Shown piece by piece: positions 10,030 through 18,989 of a DNA stretch of 64,000 nt. Below the pieces are notes generated by a model. That model saw nothing but the letters and a program-made list of their open reading frames with translations. It did not search any database and was not told the DNA's origin. The translations under genes and the position numbers were made by a program. Source of the stretch: Paraburkholderia ultramafica (GTDB taxonomy: Bacteria; Pseudomonadota; Gammaproteobacteria; Burkholderiales; Burkholderiaceae). The DNA is taken from the NCBI RefSeq assembly GCF_902859915.1, contig NZ_CADIKK010000005.1, forward strand, positions 124,001-188,000, written 5' to 3'. How positions within the stretch are numbered: position 1 is the first letter of the stretch; each line of letters begins with the position of its first letter.

Positions 10030-10482
10030 ATGAGTCACGAGACGCTCTATTTCGACGACCTGAAGGTCGGCGACAGCTTCACCACCGGTTCGTATGAAGT
10101 TAGCGCTGCAGATATAAAACGGTTCGCCGCGGAGTTCGATCCGCAGCCGTTCCATCTCGACGATGAAGCCGCGCGCGACACGATGTTCGGCGGGCTCGCC
10201 GCGAGCGGCTGGCATACCGCGGCGATCACGATGCGTCTGCTCGTCTGCGGTGGCCCGAAGCTGGCCAACGGCGTGCTCGGCGCCGGCGGCGAGATCGACT
10301 GGAAGATTCCGACACGCCCCGGCGACACGCTGCACGTCGAAAGCGAAGTCGTGGAACTGATCCCGTCTCGCTCGCGCACCGATCGCGGCGTGCTGGTGCT
10401 GCGCTCCAGAACAATCAATCAGCACGGCGAAGTCGTGCAGAACCTGAGCGCAAAGCTGATCGTCGTGCGCCGGCCCGCGTAA
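10030..10482 (+). CDS. MaoC-like (hot-dog) dehydratase
   Basis: 150 residues. Hydratase 2 fold with the catalytic pair Asp37 and His42 in AAEFDPQPFHLDDEAA, then FGGLAASGWHTAAITMRL and a C-terminal R-T-x-N-Q-x-G strand. The family hydrates or dehydrates enoyl-CoA-type thioesters. First gene of a run of five co-directional genes with gaps of 29-157 bp. With the enoyl-CoA hydratase at the other end it points to CoA-thioester catabolism. Start has AAGGA upstream. Confidence 0.88.
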   Translation: MSHETLYFDDLKVGDSFTTGSYEVSAADIKRFAAEFDPQPFHLDDEAARDTMFGGLAASGWHTAAITMRLLVCGGPKLANGVLGAGGEIDWKIPTRPGDTLHVESEVVELIPSRSRTDRGVLVLRSRTINQHGEVVQNLSAKLIVVRRPA

Positions 10483-10517
10483 CGCCGGACACCCGATACA
10501 TTTCCAGGAAACTCATC

Positions 10518-11228
10518 ATGATCGTCGATCCCTCCACTCAGGACGCCACTGCAAACTACAAACTGCTGATTGGCTCGATCCTGCCGCGCGCAATCGCATG
10601 GGTCAGCACACTCTCCAAAGACGGCGTCGCGAATCTCGCGCCGATATCATTCTTCACCGCAGTCGGCCGCAAGCCACCGATGGTGTCGATCTCGATGCAG
10701 CCGCGCTCCGACGGCGTCACGCTGAAGGACACGTTCATCAACATCCGCGACACTGGCGAATTCGTCATCAACATCGTGAGCCTCGAGCTCGCGGACGCGA
10801 TGCACCGCACCGCGTTCGAATTCCCATCCGAAGTCGACGAGTTCGACGCAGTCGGCCTCAACAAGGCCCCGTCGCTGACGGTCCGTCCGCCGCGCGTGGC
10901 AGCGGCGCCGATCGCGCTCGAATGCAAGGTCGACCGGATCATCCCGATCGGCGACCAGAACGACCACGTGGTATTCGGCGAAGTGCTCCGCTTCCAGATC
11001 CGCGACGACCTTTACCTCGATCGCGGCCGCATCGACACCGCCGGCCTGCAGCCGGTCGCCCGCCTCGCCGCCGAATACACGGTCGTGCAGAACGCGTTCA
11101 CGACGCCGCTTGATCCACTGGCGCTTGCGCGGCTGCAAAAAAACAGAATCGGCCGGCTCGACGGGTTCGAGGACGGCTACTCGCCGATCGACGCGGCGAA
11201 TTGGTCCGCGTCCGGCGCAACGCGCTGA
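10518..11228 (+). CDS. Flavin reductase family protein (FMN-binding split barrel)
   Basis: 236 residues. Typical N-terminal block GSILPRAIAWVSTLSKDGVANLAPISFF, then PPMVSISMQPR and the TGEFVINIV segment. Relatives reduce FMN with NAD(P)H or bind flavin as partners of two-component monooxygenases. No monooxygenase is encoded in the operon, so either the oxygenase is elsewhere or this member acts alone. GGAAA ribosome-binding site. Separated from the next gene by a palindromic repeat array. Confidence 0.88.
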   Translation: MIVDPSTQDATANYKLLIGSILPRAIAWVSTLSKDGVANLAPISFFTAVGRKPPMVSISMQPRSDGVTLKDTFINIRDTGEFVINIVSLELADAMHRTAFEFPSEVDEFDAVGLNKAPSLTVRPPRVAAAPIALECKVDRIIPIGDQNDHVVFGEVLRFQIRDDLYLDRGRIDTAGLQPVARLAAEYTVVQNAFTTPLDPLALARLQKNRIGRLDGFEDGYSPIDAANWSASGATR

Positions 11229-11244
11229 ATTCCGGATGGCATGG

Positions 11245-11373
11245 GACTGGAGTAAGCGCTGGAGCGCTAGCTCTGGTCGACAGCACATGGGACCAGAGTA
11301 AGCGCTAAAGCGCTAACTCTGATCGACCGCGCATGGGACCAGAGTAAGCGCTAAAGCGCTAACTCTGGTCGAC
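11245..11373. repeat. Tandem array of three palindromic units, period 46 bp
   Basis: Each unit has core AGTAAGCGCTnnAGCGCTA(A/G)CT flanked by GACCAGAG/CTCTGGTC arms, so a unit can fold into a hairpin of about 34 bp; units are joined by TCGACmGCrCATGGGAC-type spacers. The first unit is the most diverged (GACTGGAG, core GG). It lies between the flavin reductase and hydrolase genes and ends directly before the hydrolase ribosome-binding site (AAGGAGA). A fourth core lies at 7958. Resembles REP/BIME-like dispersed elements. Confidence 0.88.
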
Positions 11374-11385
11374 AAGGAGATACGC

Positions 11386-12567
11386 ATGAATCCGACTCAT
11401 CCGACCCAGCCCGCGCTCGTGTTCATCCACGGGTTCCTGGACGGCGCCGACGTGTGGGATGGCCTCGCCCGCCAACTTGGCGACCGCGCGGCGGGCGCGC
11501 TGCGCGTCGACCTTCCGGGCATGGGCAGGCGCGCCGGCGAACCCGGCCCATACAGCCTCGAGCGCTTCGCGGCGGACGTCACGACCCAGGTCCGTGCGCG
11601 GTCGCGGCCGGTCGTGCTTGTCGGGCACAGCATGGGCGCGCAGATCGCCGAACTCGTCGCCCAGCGGCTAGGCGCGCAGGTCCGCGCCCTCGTGCTGCTG
11701 ACGCCAGTGCCACTTCGCGGCACTGGCCTGCCCGACGACGCGATGCGCACTTTCCACGCGCTCGGTGGCAATCCGGCCGCGCAGCGCGAGTTGCGCCGCA
11801 ACCTGTCGGTCACGCTCGGCGACGCGCAACTCGAACGTCTCGGCCAGCTAGGCGACCGCGTCGACGCCGCAGCGGTCGGCACCTTCGCCGATCTGTGGAA
11901 CAACGGCCATCCGTCGGGTGCCGAACCTGCGCAATATCGCGGCCCGGTGCTGATCATCCGCGGCGGCGAAGACGCATTCGTCACCACCGAACTGATCTCG
12001 GCGGGCGTGACGCCGCGCTTCGAAGCGCCGGGCGTCGTGACGATCGAGCGCACCGGCCACTGGCCTCACGTCGAGCAGCCCGACGCGGTCGCGCGCAGCG
12101 TCGGATCGTTTCTCGCGAACCTCGAAGCGGCCTCGAGTACGTCGGACACGCCGGTCGTGCCAGTCGCGCCGCAAGGCTGGACCCGCGCGTTCGAGCACAA
12201 GTCCGCGAACGCGTTCGCCGACGCGTTCGATCCGAACGTCGTGCTCGAAGCGAGCGTGCTCGCGAAGCCAGTGGTCGGCATCGATCAGGTCAAGACCGTG
12301 ATGAGCGCGGCGAGCAAGATCTACGAGGCGCTCTCATTCACGCACGAAGCGCGTAACGAGCTGCGCAACTACCTCGAATGGGAGGTGCAGGCATTCGGCG
12401 GCGAGCAGATGCGCGGGATCACGGTGCTGACGAAGAACGCGCAGGGCAAGATCGTTCACGTGGCGATCCATCATCGCCCGCTCGGCGGCGCGCTGAAATT
12501 CTCGGCCGAACTCGGCCGTGTCCTGCAAGGGCAGGTTGACGCTAGTGTCTTTCATCGCGGCGCGTGA
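11386..12567 (+). CDS. Alpha/beta hydrolase fused to a C-terminal NTF2-like domain
   Basis: 393 residues. Residues 5-250 are an alpha/beta hydrolase: oxyanion motif FIHGF, nucleophile Ser82 in VGHSMGAQ, acid Asp196 in IRGGEDAF, base His225 in ERTGHWPHVEQPD. A linker (SSTSDTPVVPVAP) joins residues 265-393, which read like an NTF2/SnoaL domain (FADAFDPNVVLEASVLAKPVVGIDQVKTVM... GKIVHVAIHHRPLGGALKFSAELG). The fusion suggests that the two activities handle the same ligand. Function is probably ester, thioester or C-C bond hydrolysis; the substrate is unknown. Confidence 0.85.
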   Translation: MNPTHPTQPALVFIHGFLDGADVWDGLARQLGDRAAGALRVDLPGMGRRAGEPGPYSLERFAADVTTQVRARSRPVVLVGHSMGAQIAELVAQRLGAQVRALVLLTPVPLRGTGLPDDAMRTFHALGGNPAAQRELRRNLSVTLGDAQLERLGQLGDRVDAAAVGTFADLWNNGHPSGAEPAQYRGPVLIIRGGEDAFVTTELISAGVTPRFEAPGVVTIERTGHWPHVEQPDAVARSVGSFLANLEAASSTSDTPVVPVAPQGWTRAFEHKSANAFADAFDPNVVLEASVLAKPVVGIDQVKTVMSAASKIYEALSFTHEARNELRNYLEWEVQAFGGEQMRGITVLTKNAQGKIVHVAIHHRPLGGALKFSAELGRVLQGQVDASVFHRGA

Positions 12568-12600
12568 TTCGCGCGCCCATGCAAAATCCAGGAGATTGAA

Positions 12601-13494
12601 ATGGTAGAACGTACCGACGTGGAATTCGAAGTGGACGGCGGCATCAAGCTGCGCGGCTGGCTCTTCGTTCCACCTGGCGAGGGACGCCGACCCGCGATCA
12701 CCATGGCGCACGGCTACGCCGGCGTCAAAGAGCACGGGCTCGAGCCGTTCGCGCGCGCGTTCGCAGAAGCCGGGTTCGTCGTGCTGCTGCACGACCATCG
12801 CGGCTTCGGCGCGAGCGAAGGCACGCCGCGCCACGACATCGATCCGTGGCGTCAGATCGCGGACTGGCGACGCGCGATCAGCTTCCTCGAAAGTCTCGAC
12901 GTCGTCGATCCTGCTCGTATCGGCCTGTGGGGCACCAGCTATGCGGGCGGCCATGCGATCGTGCTCGGCGCGACCGACCGGCGTCTGCGCTGCGTCGTCG
13001 CGCAGGTGCCGACCATCAGCGGCTACGAACAGGGGCTGCGCCGCATTGCGCCGGAGAGCGTTGCAGCGATCGAGGAAGCCTTCGCCGACGACGATCGCGC
13101 TCAATTGCGCGGCGAGCCGCCTCGCCGCCAGGCGATCGTCAGTGCCGATCCCGCAATCCCCGCGTCGTATCGCGCGAAGGACGCGCTCGACTTCTATCTG
13201 CAGCCGCTGCCGGACGGCGCGTGGGAAAACAACGTGACGGTCCGCTCGACCCGCGCCGCGCGCATGTACGAACCCGGCCACTGGATCGCGCGCGTATCGC
13301 CGACGCCGCTCCTGATGGTGGCCGCCACGCGCGACGCAATCACGCTGACCGACCTCGAGCTCGCAGCCTACGAACGCGCGTTGCAGCCGAAGCGGCTCGT
13401 GACGATCGAAGGCGGGCACTTCGATCCGTATCTGTCGCAATTCCGTGTTTCCAGCGAAGCGGCAGTCGAGTGGTTCAGGCAGCACCTCGGCTAA
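12601..13494 (+). CDS. Alpha/beta hydrolase (S15/dienelactone-hydrolase-like)
   Basis: 297 residues. Begins with the beta-strand VEFEVDGGIKLRGWLFVPPG of the X-Pro dipeptidase/acetylxylan-esterase-like group, oxyanion region MAHGYAGVKEHG, HDHRGFGAS, nucleophile Ser113 in WGTSYAGG, and late acid/base segments MVAATRDAIT and TIEGGHFDPY. No signal peptide, so cytoplasmic. Paralogous in fold, not in sequence, to the hydrolase before it. RBS AGGAGAT. Likely acts on a small ester or lactone in the same pathway. Confidence 0.85.
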   Translation: MVERTDVEFEVDGGIKLRGWLFVPPGEGRRPAITMAHGYAGVKEHGLEPFARAFAEAGFVVLLHDHRGFGASEGTPRHDIDPWRQIADWRRAISFLESLDVVDPARIGLWGTSYAGGHAIVLGATDRRLRCVVAQVPTISGYEQGLRRIAPESVAAIEEAFADDDRAQLRGEPPRRQAIVSADPAIPASYRAKDALDFYLQPLPDGAWENNVTVRSTRAARMYEPGHWIARVSPTPLLMVAATRDAITLTDLELAAYERALQPKRLVTIEGGHFDPYLSQFRVSSEAAVEWFRQHLG

Positions 13495-13523
13495 CGTCTC
13501 CTATCACGACAAAGGACTTCCCC

Positions 13524-14312
13524 ATGTCTCACCTGACTGTCAGTTTCGACGAAGGCCTCGCGACCATCGTCATCGACCGCCCTCTGCAGAATCGCATCGA
13601 CGACCAGATGGTCGATGAGCTGGCCGCGGCCGTCACCGCGATCGAGCGCAGCGACGCGCGCGCGGTGCTGGTGCGCAGCGAAGGCGAAAACTTCTCGTTC
13701 GGCGGCGACATCATGAGCTGGCCCGATGCGAGCGTCCGCGAACTGCGGGCCCGCTTCGGCCATTACATGACCGTGTTCAATCGCTTCGAGCATCTGCCGC
13801 TGCCGGTCGTCGCCGCGGTGCAGGGCCTGTGTTTCGGCGGCGGCCTCGAACTCGCGCTGCGCGCGGACGTGATCTTCGCAGCCGAATCGGCGACGTTTGG
13901 GCATCCTGAACAGTCGCTCGGGATCGTCACCGTGCTGGGCGGAATCTACCGCGTCGCGGAGCGCGCGGGCCGCTCGCGCGCCTCCGAATGGGCGCTGACG
14001 TCGGAGAAGGTCCCTGCCGCGACGATGGAACGCTTCGGCATCGTCAACCACGTGGTCGCCGACGCGGACCTGCTGAAGCAATCCGCCGATTTCGCGCGCA
14101 AGATCGCACGCGGGCCCACGCGGGCCTATGCCGCGCACAAGGCGTTGCTGCGCGCATGGGCGGTCGGCGGCGTCGCGGCGGCGGACGAGGCGATGTTCGA
14201 CATCGCGATGCCGCTGTTCGACACCGACGACGCGCGGCGCGGAATCCGCTCCGCGGTCGATGCGCTGAACGCGGGCCGCCCGCGCCCGGTAATGGATTTC
14301 AACGGGCGCTAG
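13524..14312 (+). CDS. Enoyl-CoA hydratase/isomerase (crotonase) family protein
   Basis: 262 residues. Crotonase fold: N-terminal LATIVIDRPLQNRID, oxyanion-hole segment ENFSFGGDI, and GLCFGGGLELALRADVIFAAESATFGHPE with the second oxyanion Gly pair. The usual first catalytic Glu position lies in GHPEQSLG. Start chosen at MSHLTVSF; the frame is open 226 codons upstream only because it is antisense-free GC-rich DNA inside the preceding gene. Last gene of the operon; acts on a CoA thioester. Confidence 0.88.
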   Translation: MSHLTVSFDEGLATIVIDRPLQNRIDDQMVDELAAAVTAIERSDARAVLVRSEGENFSFGGDIMSWPDASVRELRARFGHYMTVFNRFEHLPLPVVAAVQGLCFGGGLELALRADVIFAAESATFGHPEQSLGIVTVLGGIYRVAERAGRSRASEWALTSEKVPAATMERFGIVNHVVADADLLKQSADFARKIARGPTRAYAAHKALLRAWAVGGVAAADEAMFDIAMPLFDTDDARRGIRSAVDALNAGRPRPVMDFNGR

Positions 14313-14371
14313 CAGCAAGCAGCGGGATTGCGTTCTAATGGCGTCTCCCCCATCGAACGGAGCCGCGCATC

Positions 14372-15283
14372 ATGGACCGCATCGCAGCGATGAACGCTTT
14401 CGTCCGCGTGGTCGAAGCCGGGACGTTCGTGAAGGCGGCTGACACCCTCGACGTGCCGAACGCGACGGTGACGCGGCTGATCCAGAGGCTCGAGGCAGAT
14501 CTGAAGGTTCGCCTGCTGCACCGCACGACGCGCTCGGTGACGGTCACACCGGAAGGTGCGATCTACTACGAACGCGTCGTGCGCCTGCTCGCGGAGCTCG
14601 CCGACATCGAATCGTCGACCAGCCATGCGCTGAGGAAGCCGTCGGGCAGGATCCACGTCGATGCCCCGACGGCGATCGGCACGCTCGTGCTCATGCCCGC
14701 ACTCGCCGACTTCTACCGCGCCTATCCGGATGTCGAGATCGAGCTCGACCTCGGCAACCGGCGCACCGACCTGGTCGCCGAAGGCATCGACTGCGCGATC
14801 CGCGCCGGCGAAGTCGACGAGCAGTTCCTGGTCGCGCGGCAGATCGGCAGCTTCGGCTTCACGACCTGCGCGGCGCCCGCGTTTCTCGACGCGCACGGCA
14901 CGCCTGTATCGCCGGAGCAATTGCGCGATCTGCCGACTGTCGGCATGGCCCCGTCGCGCGGCGGGCGCCCGCTGTCGTTCCAGTTTTCCTACGACGATCA
15001 GACAGGTGATTTCGCGCTGAATCACCGGCTCGTCGTGGACGATACGAACGCGTATCTGGCCGCGGGCCTCGCGAGTCTCGGGATAATCCAGGCGCCGACC
15101 TACTCGGTACGCGACGCGATCGCCGCCGGGAAACTCGTGCCGCTGCTCGAGGACTGGCAGCAGCGGACCAACGCGCTGCACGTGATCTACGCGCCGAACC
15201 GCTATCTGAGCGCGAAAGTTCGCGTGTTCATCGACTGGATCGTCGAGCTGTTCGAGCAGGACGAGCAACTCAGACGCCAGTGA
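14372..15283 (+). CDS. LysR family transcriptional regulator
   Basis: 303 residues. N-terminal winged helix-turn-helix (MNAFVRVVEAGTFVKAADTLDVPNATVTRLIQRLEADLKVRLLHRTTRSVTVT), then the effector-binding domain from about residue 90 (GRIHVDAPTAIGTLVLMPALADFYRAYPDVEIELDLG). It lies 59 bp after the enoyl-CoA hydratase, co-directional, and may be cotranscribed. A regulator of the MaoC-hydrolase operon is a reasonable inference from position, although LysR genes are usually divergent from their targets. Confidence 0.92.
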   Translation: MDRIAAMNAFVRVVEAGTFVKAADTLDVPNATVTRLIQRLEADLKVRLLHRTTRSVTVTPEGAIYYERVVRLLAELADIESSTSHALRKPSGRIHVDAPTAIGTLVLMPALADFYRAYPDVEIELDLGNRRTDLVAEGIDCAIRAGEVDEQFLVARQIGSFGFTTCAAPAFLDAHGTPVSPEQLRDLPTVGMAPSRGGRPLSFQFSYDDQTGDFALNHRLVVDDTNAYLAAGLASLGIIQAPTYSVRDAIAAGKLVPLLEDWQQRTNALHVIYAPNRYLSAKVRVFIDWIVELFEQDEQLRRQ

Positions 15284-15379
15284 CGCTCACGCGGCGCCGC
15301 CAGCGGCGTCGACTCCAAATCCCCGGTGCTTTGACGCCGGTGTACATTGACGGATGGGGCGCCGATAGGGAGACGCGCT

Positions 15380-16339
15380 GTGCTAGATCAATCGACGAGC
15401 TGGTCAACCAGCAAGGTGGCGGCGGCGGACAAAACCGACGCCTGGCAGGAAGTATTGAGCGGGAGCTATCGTGAGTGGCAGGTCCCCAGGCGGGTGCCGG
15501 CCAACTTCCACGCGGCACTCTGTCGTCATGATTTCGCCGGGGCAGCGATTGTGGAGACGGTTTGCGACCCCTGCGTCGGAGAGCGGACCCGCCAACACGT
15601 GCATCGTGACGATGAGCTGTACGTCGGTGTTCAACTCACGACGAGCGGGCGCGAACGCTTCAAGATCGGTGATAGCAGGACTGAGGTGCGCGCCGGCGAC
15701 CTCGTGGTCTGGACGACTGACCAGGTGATGCAATTTGAAGTCATGGAGCGTTTGCATAAGGTGACACTGATGATGCCCTGGTCGCTCATACGTGAACGCA
15801 TGCCCGAGCGCAGGCAGCCACCAGGCGGGGGACGAATCGAAAGCAAGGCCGGTATCGGCTCTCTGCTTGCCGTTCATCTGCTCGCGTTGTCCAACGAAAT
15901 CTCAACGCTCGACTCCAGCGCGCAGGGCTCCGTGAGCCGATCGACTCTTGAACTATTGGCTAACGCGCTATCAGGTCAGCAGCAGGTTTCGAGGTTCGAC
16001 GCCAGCGGCGCGATGCTGCGAAAAGTGCAGGACTACATCCTCCAGAACCTTCACGAGGACGGGTTGACGCCGGCCCGCATCGCTGAGTCGTGCGGCATTT
16101 CGCTGCGTTACCTGCATATGATTTTCCAGCGCAGCGACATGACTGTGTCCGGCTTTGTGATTCACAGCCGACTGATGGCGTGCCGGCAGGCCCTTTCCGA
16201 CCCGTCTTACCACCGTTATCAGATCGCTGAAATCGCATACCGTTTCGGCTTCAATTCCATCAGCCACTTCTGCCGCACCTTCAAGGAAAAGTTCGGCCAA
16301 TCCCCTGGTGACGTGCGCCGTGGCGCAATCGCACCATAA
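15380..16339 (+). CDS. AraC family transcriptional regulator
   Basis: 319 residues. N-terminal AraC-binding-like cupin (CVGERTRQHVHRDDELYVGVQLTTSGRERFKIG... VRAGDLVVWTTDQVMQFEV) and C-terminal double helix-turn-helix (LTPARIAESCGISLRYLHMIFQRS... YQIAEIAYRFGFNSISHFCRTFKEKFGQSPGDVRR). GTG start chosen because GGGAG lies seven bases upstream; an upstream in-frame TTG lacks a ribosome-binding site. The arrangement matches FeaR/NimR-like regulators of aromatic or amine catabolism. Convergent with the beta-propeller gene, so its target is uncertain. Confidence 0.88.
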   Translation: MLDQSTSWSTSKVAAADKTDAWQEVLSGSYREWQVPRRVPANFHAALCRHDFAGAAIVETVCDPCVGERTRQHVHRDDELYVGVQLTTSGRERFKIGDSRTEVRAGDLVVWTTDQVMQFEVMERLHKVTLMMPWSLIRERMPERRQPPGGGRIESKAGIGSLLAVHLLALSNEISTLDSSAQGSVSRSTLELLANALSGQQQVSRFDASGAMLRKVQDYILQNLHEDGLTPARIAESCGISLRYLHMIFQRSDMTVSGFVIHSRLMACRQALSDPSYHRYQIAEIAYRFGFNSISHFCRTFKEKFGQSPGDVRRGAIAP

Positions 16340-16389
16340 GAGCCTGTAGATCAGGCTGCTATCTCTTATGCGCCTGATGCAAGCCTCTG

Positions 16390-17877
16390 TCACGGCGTTT
16401 GCACCTGGACGACAGCACCCGGCTTACCCGCTACCGACGGAGCCACGACCAGATAGCGACGTTTGTCAGTGCCCGCCGTACCCGGCTGCACAACCTGCCG
16501 GATTTGACCAAGTGCGTTGACAATCGCCGAACCAGCGGGGTTCGTCATGAAGTTGGCCAGCGGTTCAATGCCACCCGTCCCATCCGGCGAATCGGACAAG
16601 CCAAGGATGTACGGTTGCTTCGGCGACAATCCGGTCACGGAAGCCTGAAGAACCTGAAGCAGTCCCTGGTCAAACAACGCGACGCTCGTCGGCGCGCCAG
16701 AGGCGTCGCCTGCGTTTTGTCCGACCGCATGCAAGCTCAGATGCACAGCCTGACCAGCGACGCCCAGTGGCTGCAGATTCTGTGTACCGTCGCCCTCCGT
16801 CACCGCGTTGGGCACATAGGCGATTGCTTGCGGCGCCTGGCCGACTGGAACATTTGCGACCACCGTGTTGGTGATCGTATCGATCGCGGCCAGCGCATCA
16901 CCGTTTTCGAGACCTACGTACAGTCGGGTGCCGTCGCCCGACGGCCACGCTGCGTGCGGGAGGTTCCCCACCGGAATAGTCGCGACCGGCTCGAAATTGT
17001 CCGTGCGATAAGCTTTCACCTGGTTCAACCCGCCTACGGTCACATAAGCGAACATGCCCTTCTCGTTGTGCACGATGTTCACGTGATTGGTAATCGGACC
17101 GGTCTCAAGCGTCTTGATAAGCGCGAAAGGCGGCCTGGCATCAAACACCTGAACCTTACCCACGTCTTTCAGCGTAAACCAGACCTGTTTGCCATCCGGC
17201 GTCGCAGCGATGTTCGGGCAGAACGGACTTGCCTGCCTGATTTTCCCTACGATTTGATGATCCTTGACGGAAACGACGTCGGTCTCCGGGTTGAAGGACG
17301 AACACACGTACCCGTACTTACCGTCGGGTGAGAAGATCTGCATGCCGGGGCCGGCCGGCAGCATGATGCGGGTCTTTTCCTGGAAGGTCTTCGCGTCCAG
17401 AACCGAAACGTAGTTCTCGCCTCGAACTGTCACCCAGACTTCACTGCCATCCGGCGTAAAAAACGCCTCATGAGGCGAACGGCCAACATACGTTACGCCC
17501 TTGATCGCATTGGTTTGCGTATCGATGAACGTAACCGAGTTCGAACCGATCGAGACGACCGCCAGGGTATGGTGGTCCGGCGAATATCCCATCCCGTGAA
17601 CCAATAGCTGTCCACGATACAGAGGGCTGAAGTTGCCGGGCGACGGATCGCCAAGTCGAATGACACCGAGCAAATGGTTGTCCGCCGGGTCTGTCACGGA
17701 GACCGTATTGGAGAATTGCTCAGCGGCATACACGCGATCGTGATGCGAAACCGGAATATCCGGATCAGCCAGCGAACCGGGGGCCTGTCCAGCCCACGCA
17801 CTTACGCTCAAGGCAACCAAAGCAGTAATCGCGCTGGTCCTGAACACGCCAGACAGCTTTGAATCGTTCATCATCAT
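16390..17877 (-). CDS. Secreted YVTN-type beta-propeller protein
   Basis: 495 residues with a signal peptide (FRTSAITALVALSVSAWA, cleaved near AWAGQA). Residues about 45-365 hold repeated blades of the form NTVSVTDPADNHLLGVIRLG, NSVTFIDTQTNAIKGVTYVG, NYVSVLDAKTFQEKTRI and NTVVANVPVGQAPQAIAYVP. A C-terminal domain (about 375-495) carries no recognised catalytic motif. Periplasmic or exported. The first of three ATGs overlaps the stop of the DUF305 gene; the third has better ribosome-binding spacing (AAGGAG). The pair probably works together, perhaps in metal or redox stress handling, which is inference from DUF305 company. Confidence 0.85.
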   Translation of the reverse strand: MMMNDSKLSGVFRTSAITALVALSVSAWAGQAPGSLADPDIPVSHHDRVYAAEQFSNTVSVTDPADNHLLGVIRLGDPSPGNFSPLYRGQLLVHGMGYSPDHHTLAVVSIGSNSVTFIDTQTNAIKGVTYVGRSPHEAFFTPDGSEVWVTVRGENYVSVLDAKTFQEKTRIMLPAGPGMQIFSPDGKYGYVCSSFNPETDVVSVKDHQIVGKIRQASPFCPNIAATPDGKQVWFTLKDVGKVQVFDARPPFALIKTLETGPITNHVNIVHNEKGMFAYVTVGGLNQVKAYRTDNFEPVATIPVGNLPHAAWPSGDGTRLYVGLENGDALAAIDTITNTVVANVPVGQAPQAIAYVPNAVTEGDGTQNLQPLGVAGQAVHLSLHAVGQNAGDASGAPTSVALFDQGLLQVLQASVTGLSPKQPYILGLSDSPDGTGGIEPLANFMTNPAGSAIVNALGQIRQVVQPGTAGTDKRRYLVVAPSVAGKPGAVVQVQTP

Positions 17878-18338
17878 TGCTCCTTGGGCACAGCCATTTT
17901 CAATGTCGTGTGCGACATGCCACTGCTGCCTTGCGGCGACTGCTGGTCCGGAGCGGGCCCCGCCGGTGGCAACGGCTGCCCGAGAGCGACGCGCATGGCT
18001 ACGATCTCCTGCTGTTGCTCTACGATGATTTCCTGTGCGATACGACGAAGCTGTTCGTTGTGCCCGTGTCGAAGCTCAGCCTGGGCCATCTCGACAGCAC
18101 CTTGGTGATGCGGAACCATCATGGCAACAAAGTCCTCGTCAACACTTCCCGAAGGCTTCACATCCATGTCCGTCATCATCTTCGACATGGCGACGTCGTC
18201 CTCAGAGAGGAATGCCGACTCCTCGGCACTCGGGCTTGCCGGTGAAGCGGCATTGGCGCGAATACCTGCAACGGCAAAGCACGTGCTTACAGAAAGTGCA
18301 AGTAACAGGCGCGACGGAAGACCGAATCTGCGTTCCAT
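17874..18338 (-). CDS. DUF305 family periplasmic protein
   Basis: 154 residues with a signal peptide (RLLLALSVSTCFAVAGIRANA). DUF305 core: residues about 45-125, with the diagnostic FVAMMVPHHQGAVEMAQAEL and LRRIAQEIIVEQQQEIVAM. DUF305 proteins are small ferritin-like helical bundles often found beside copper-resistance genes. Its TGA overlaps the downstream ATG (ATGA), so it is translationally coupled to the beta-propeller gene. Confidence 0.88.
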   Translation of the reverse strand: MERRFGLPSRLLLALSVSTCFAVAGIRANAASPASPSAEESAFLSEDDVAMSKMMTDMDVKPSGSVDEDFVAMMVPHHQGAVEMAQAELRHGHNEQLRRIAQEIIVEQQQEIVAMRVALGQPLPPAGPAPDQQSPQGSSGMSHTTLKMAVPKEQ

Positions 18339-18989
18339 GACGACTCACTCCTACGTTCCTGAATGCGTGACAACTATCTGGCGAACATACTAGCCCCACG
18401 TCTATTCCAACGGAATCTCATTTTTTTTGCTGCCTCTTGGCGTCGATGGCAACGTATCTAATCTGGCCAGATCTACTTTTCGAATTGTAGAGTCGATATT
18501 CTCTTAGACCACATGAATCAATAGACGAAACATGCACCGACAAAGTCGCGCTTAACGGAGTGTCATCTGGAAGAAATTGGCGGAAACCGAACGCCGGGCC
18601 TGTTGGTCAATTCGGTACCCGGTGCGCACGTACTTTCGCAAGCAGATGCGTACGAGGTAAAAGTCGTACCGACCTACGAGGTACAGAATCAGACGACTTA
18701 CATTGCCGACCATATCTATCAGTACGCCGGAAGCAAGTACGTCGCAAAGAAAGATGATCCACCAAAGTTCGTGCAATCATCTGGCGAGTCGTTCGCCACC
18801 GCACCGCTTCCTTTAGTTTTTGTGGAAACAGGGCGTCGTCTTCGCGTCCGCAAGACGGTGACCACTTGCGAGAGTTGCTCGGGCAGCCGTGATCCCAACC
18901 TTGCGATGAATAAAGCCCAGCTTGGGGGTGCGAGTCCCCGTTCTCCTTCCGAAGCTGCCCACTGCGCCGCTGTCGCGTTTCAGAAAGCG
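18339..18989. other. 651-bp region without a supported gene
   Basis: Reading frames on both strands (for instance one of 160 codons starting near 18603) show no family motif, no ribosome-binding site and atypical composition. An A/T-rich T8 run near 18420 probably belongs to the DUF305 promoter area. Near 18660-18710 there are several GTAC and CCTACGAGGTAC repeats of unknown meaning. Confidence 0.5.

Noticed and set aside
18925..18950. tRNA T-arm-like sequence GGGG-TGCGAGT-CCCC
   Set aside because: No acceptor, D or anticodon arm around it and the TTC of the T-loop is absent.
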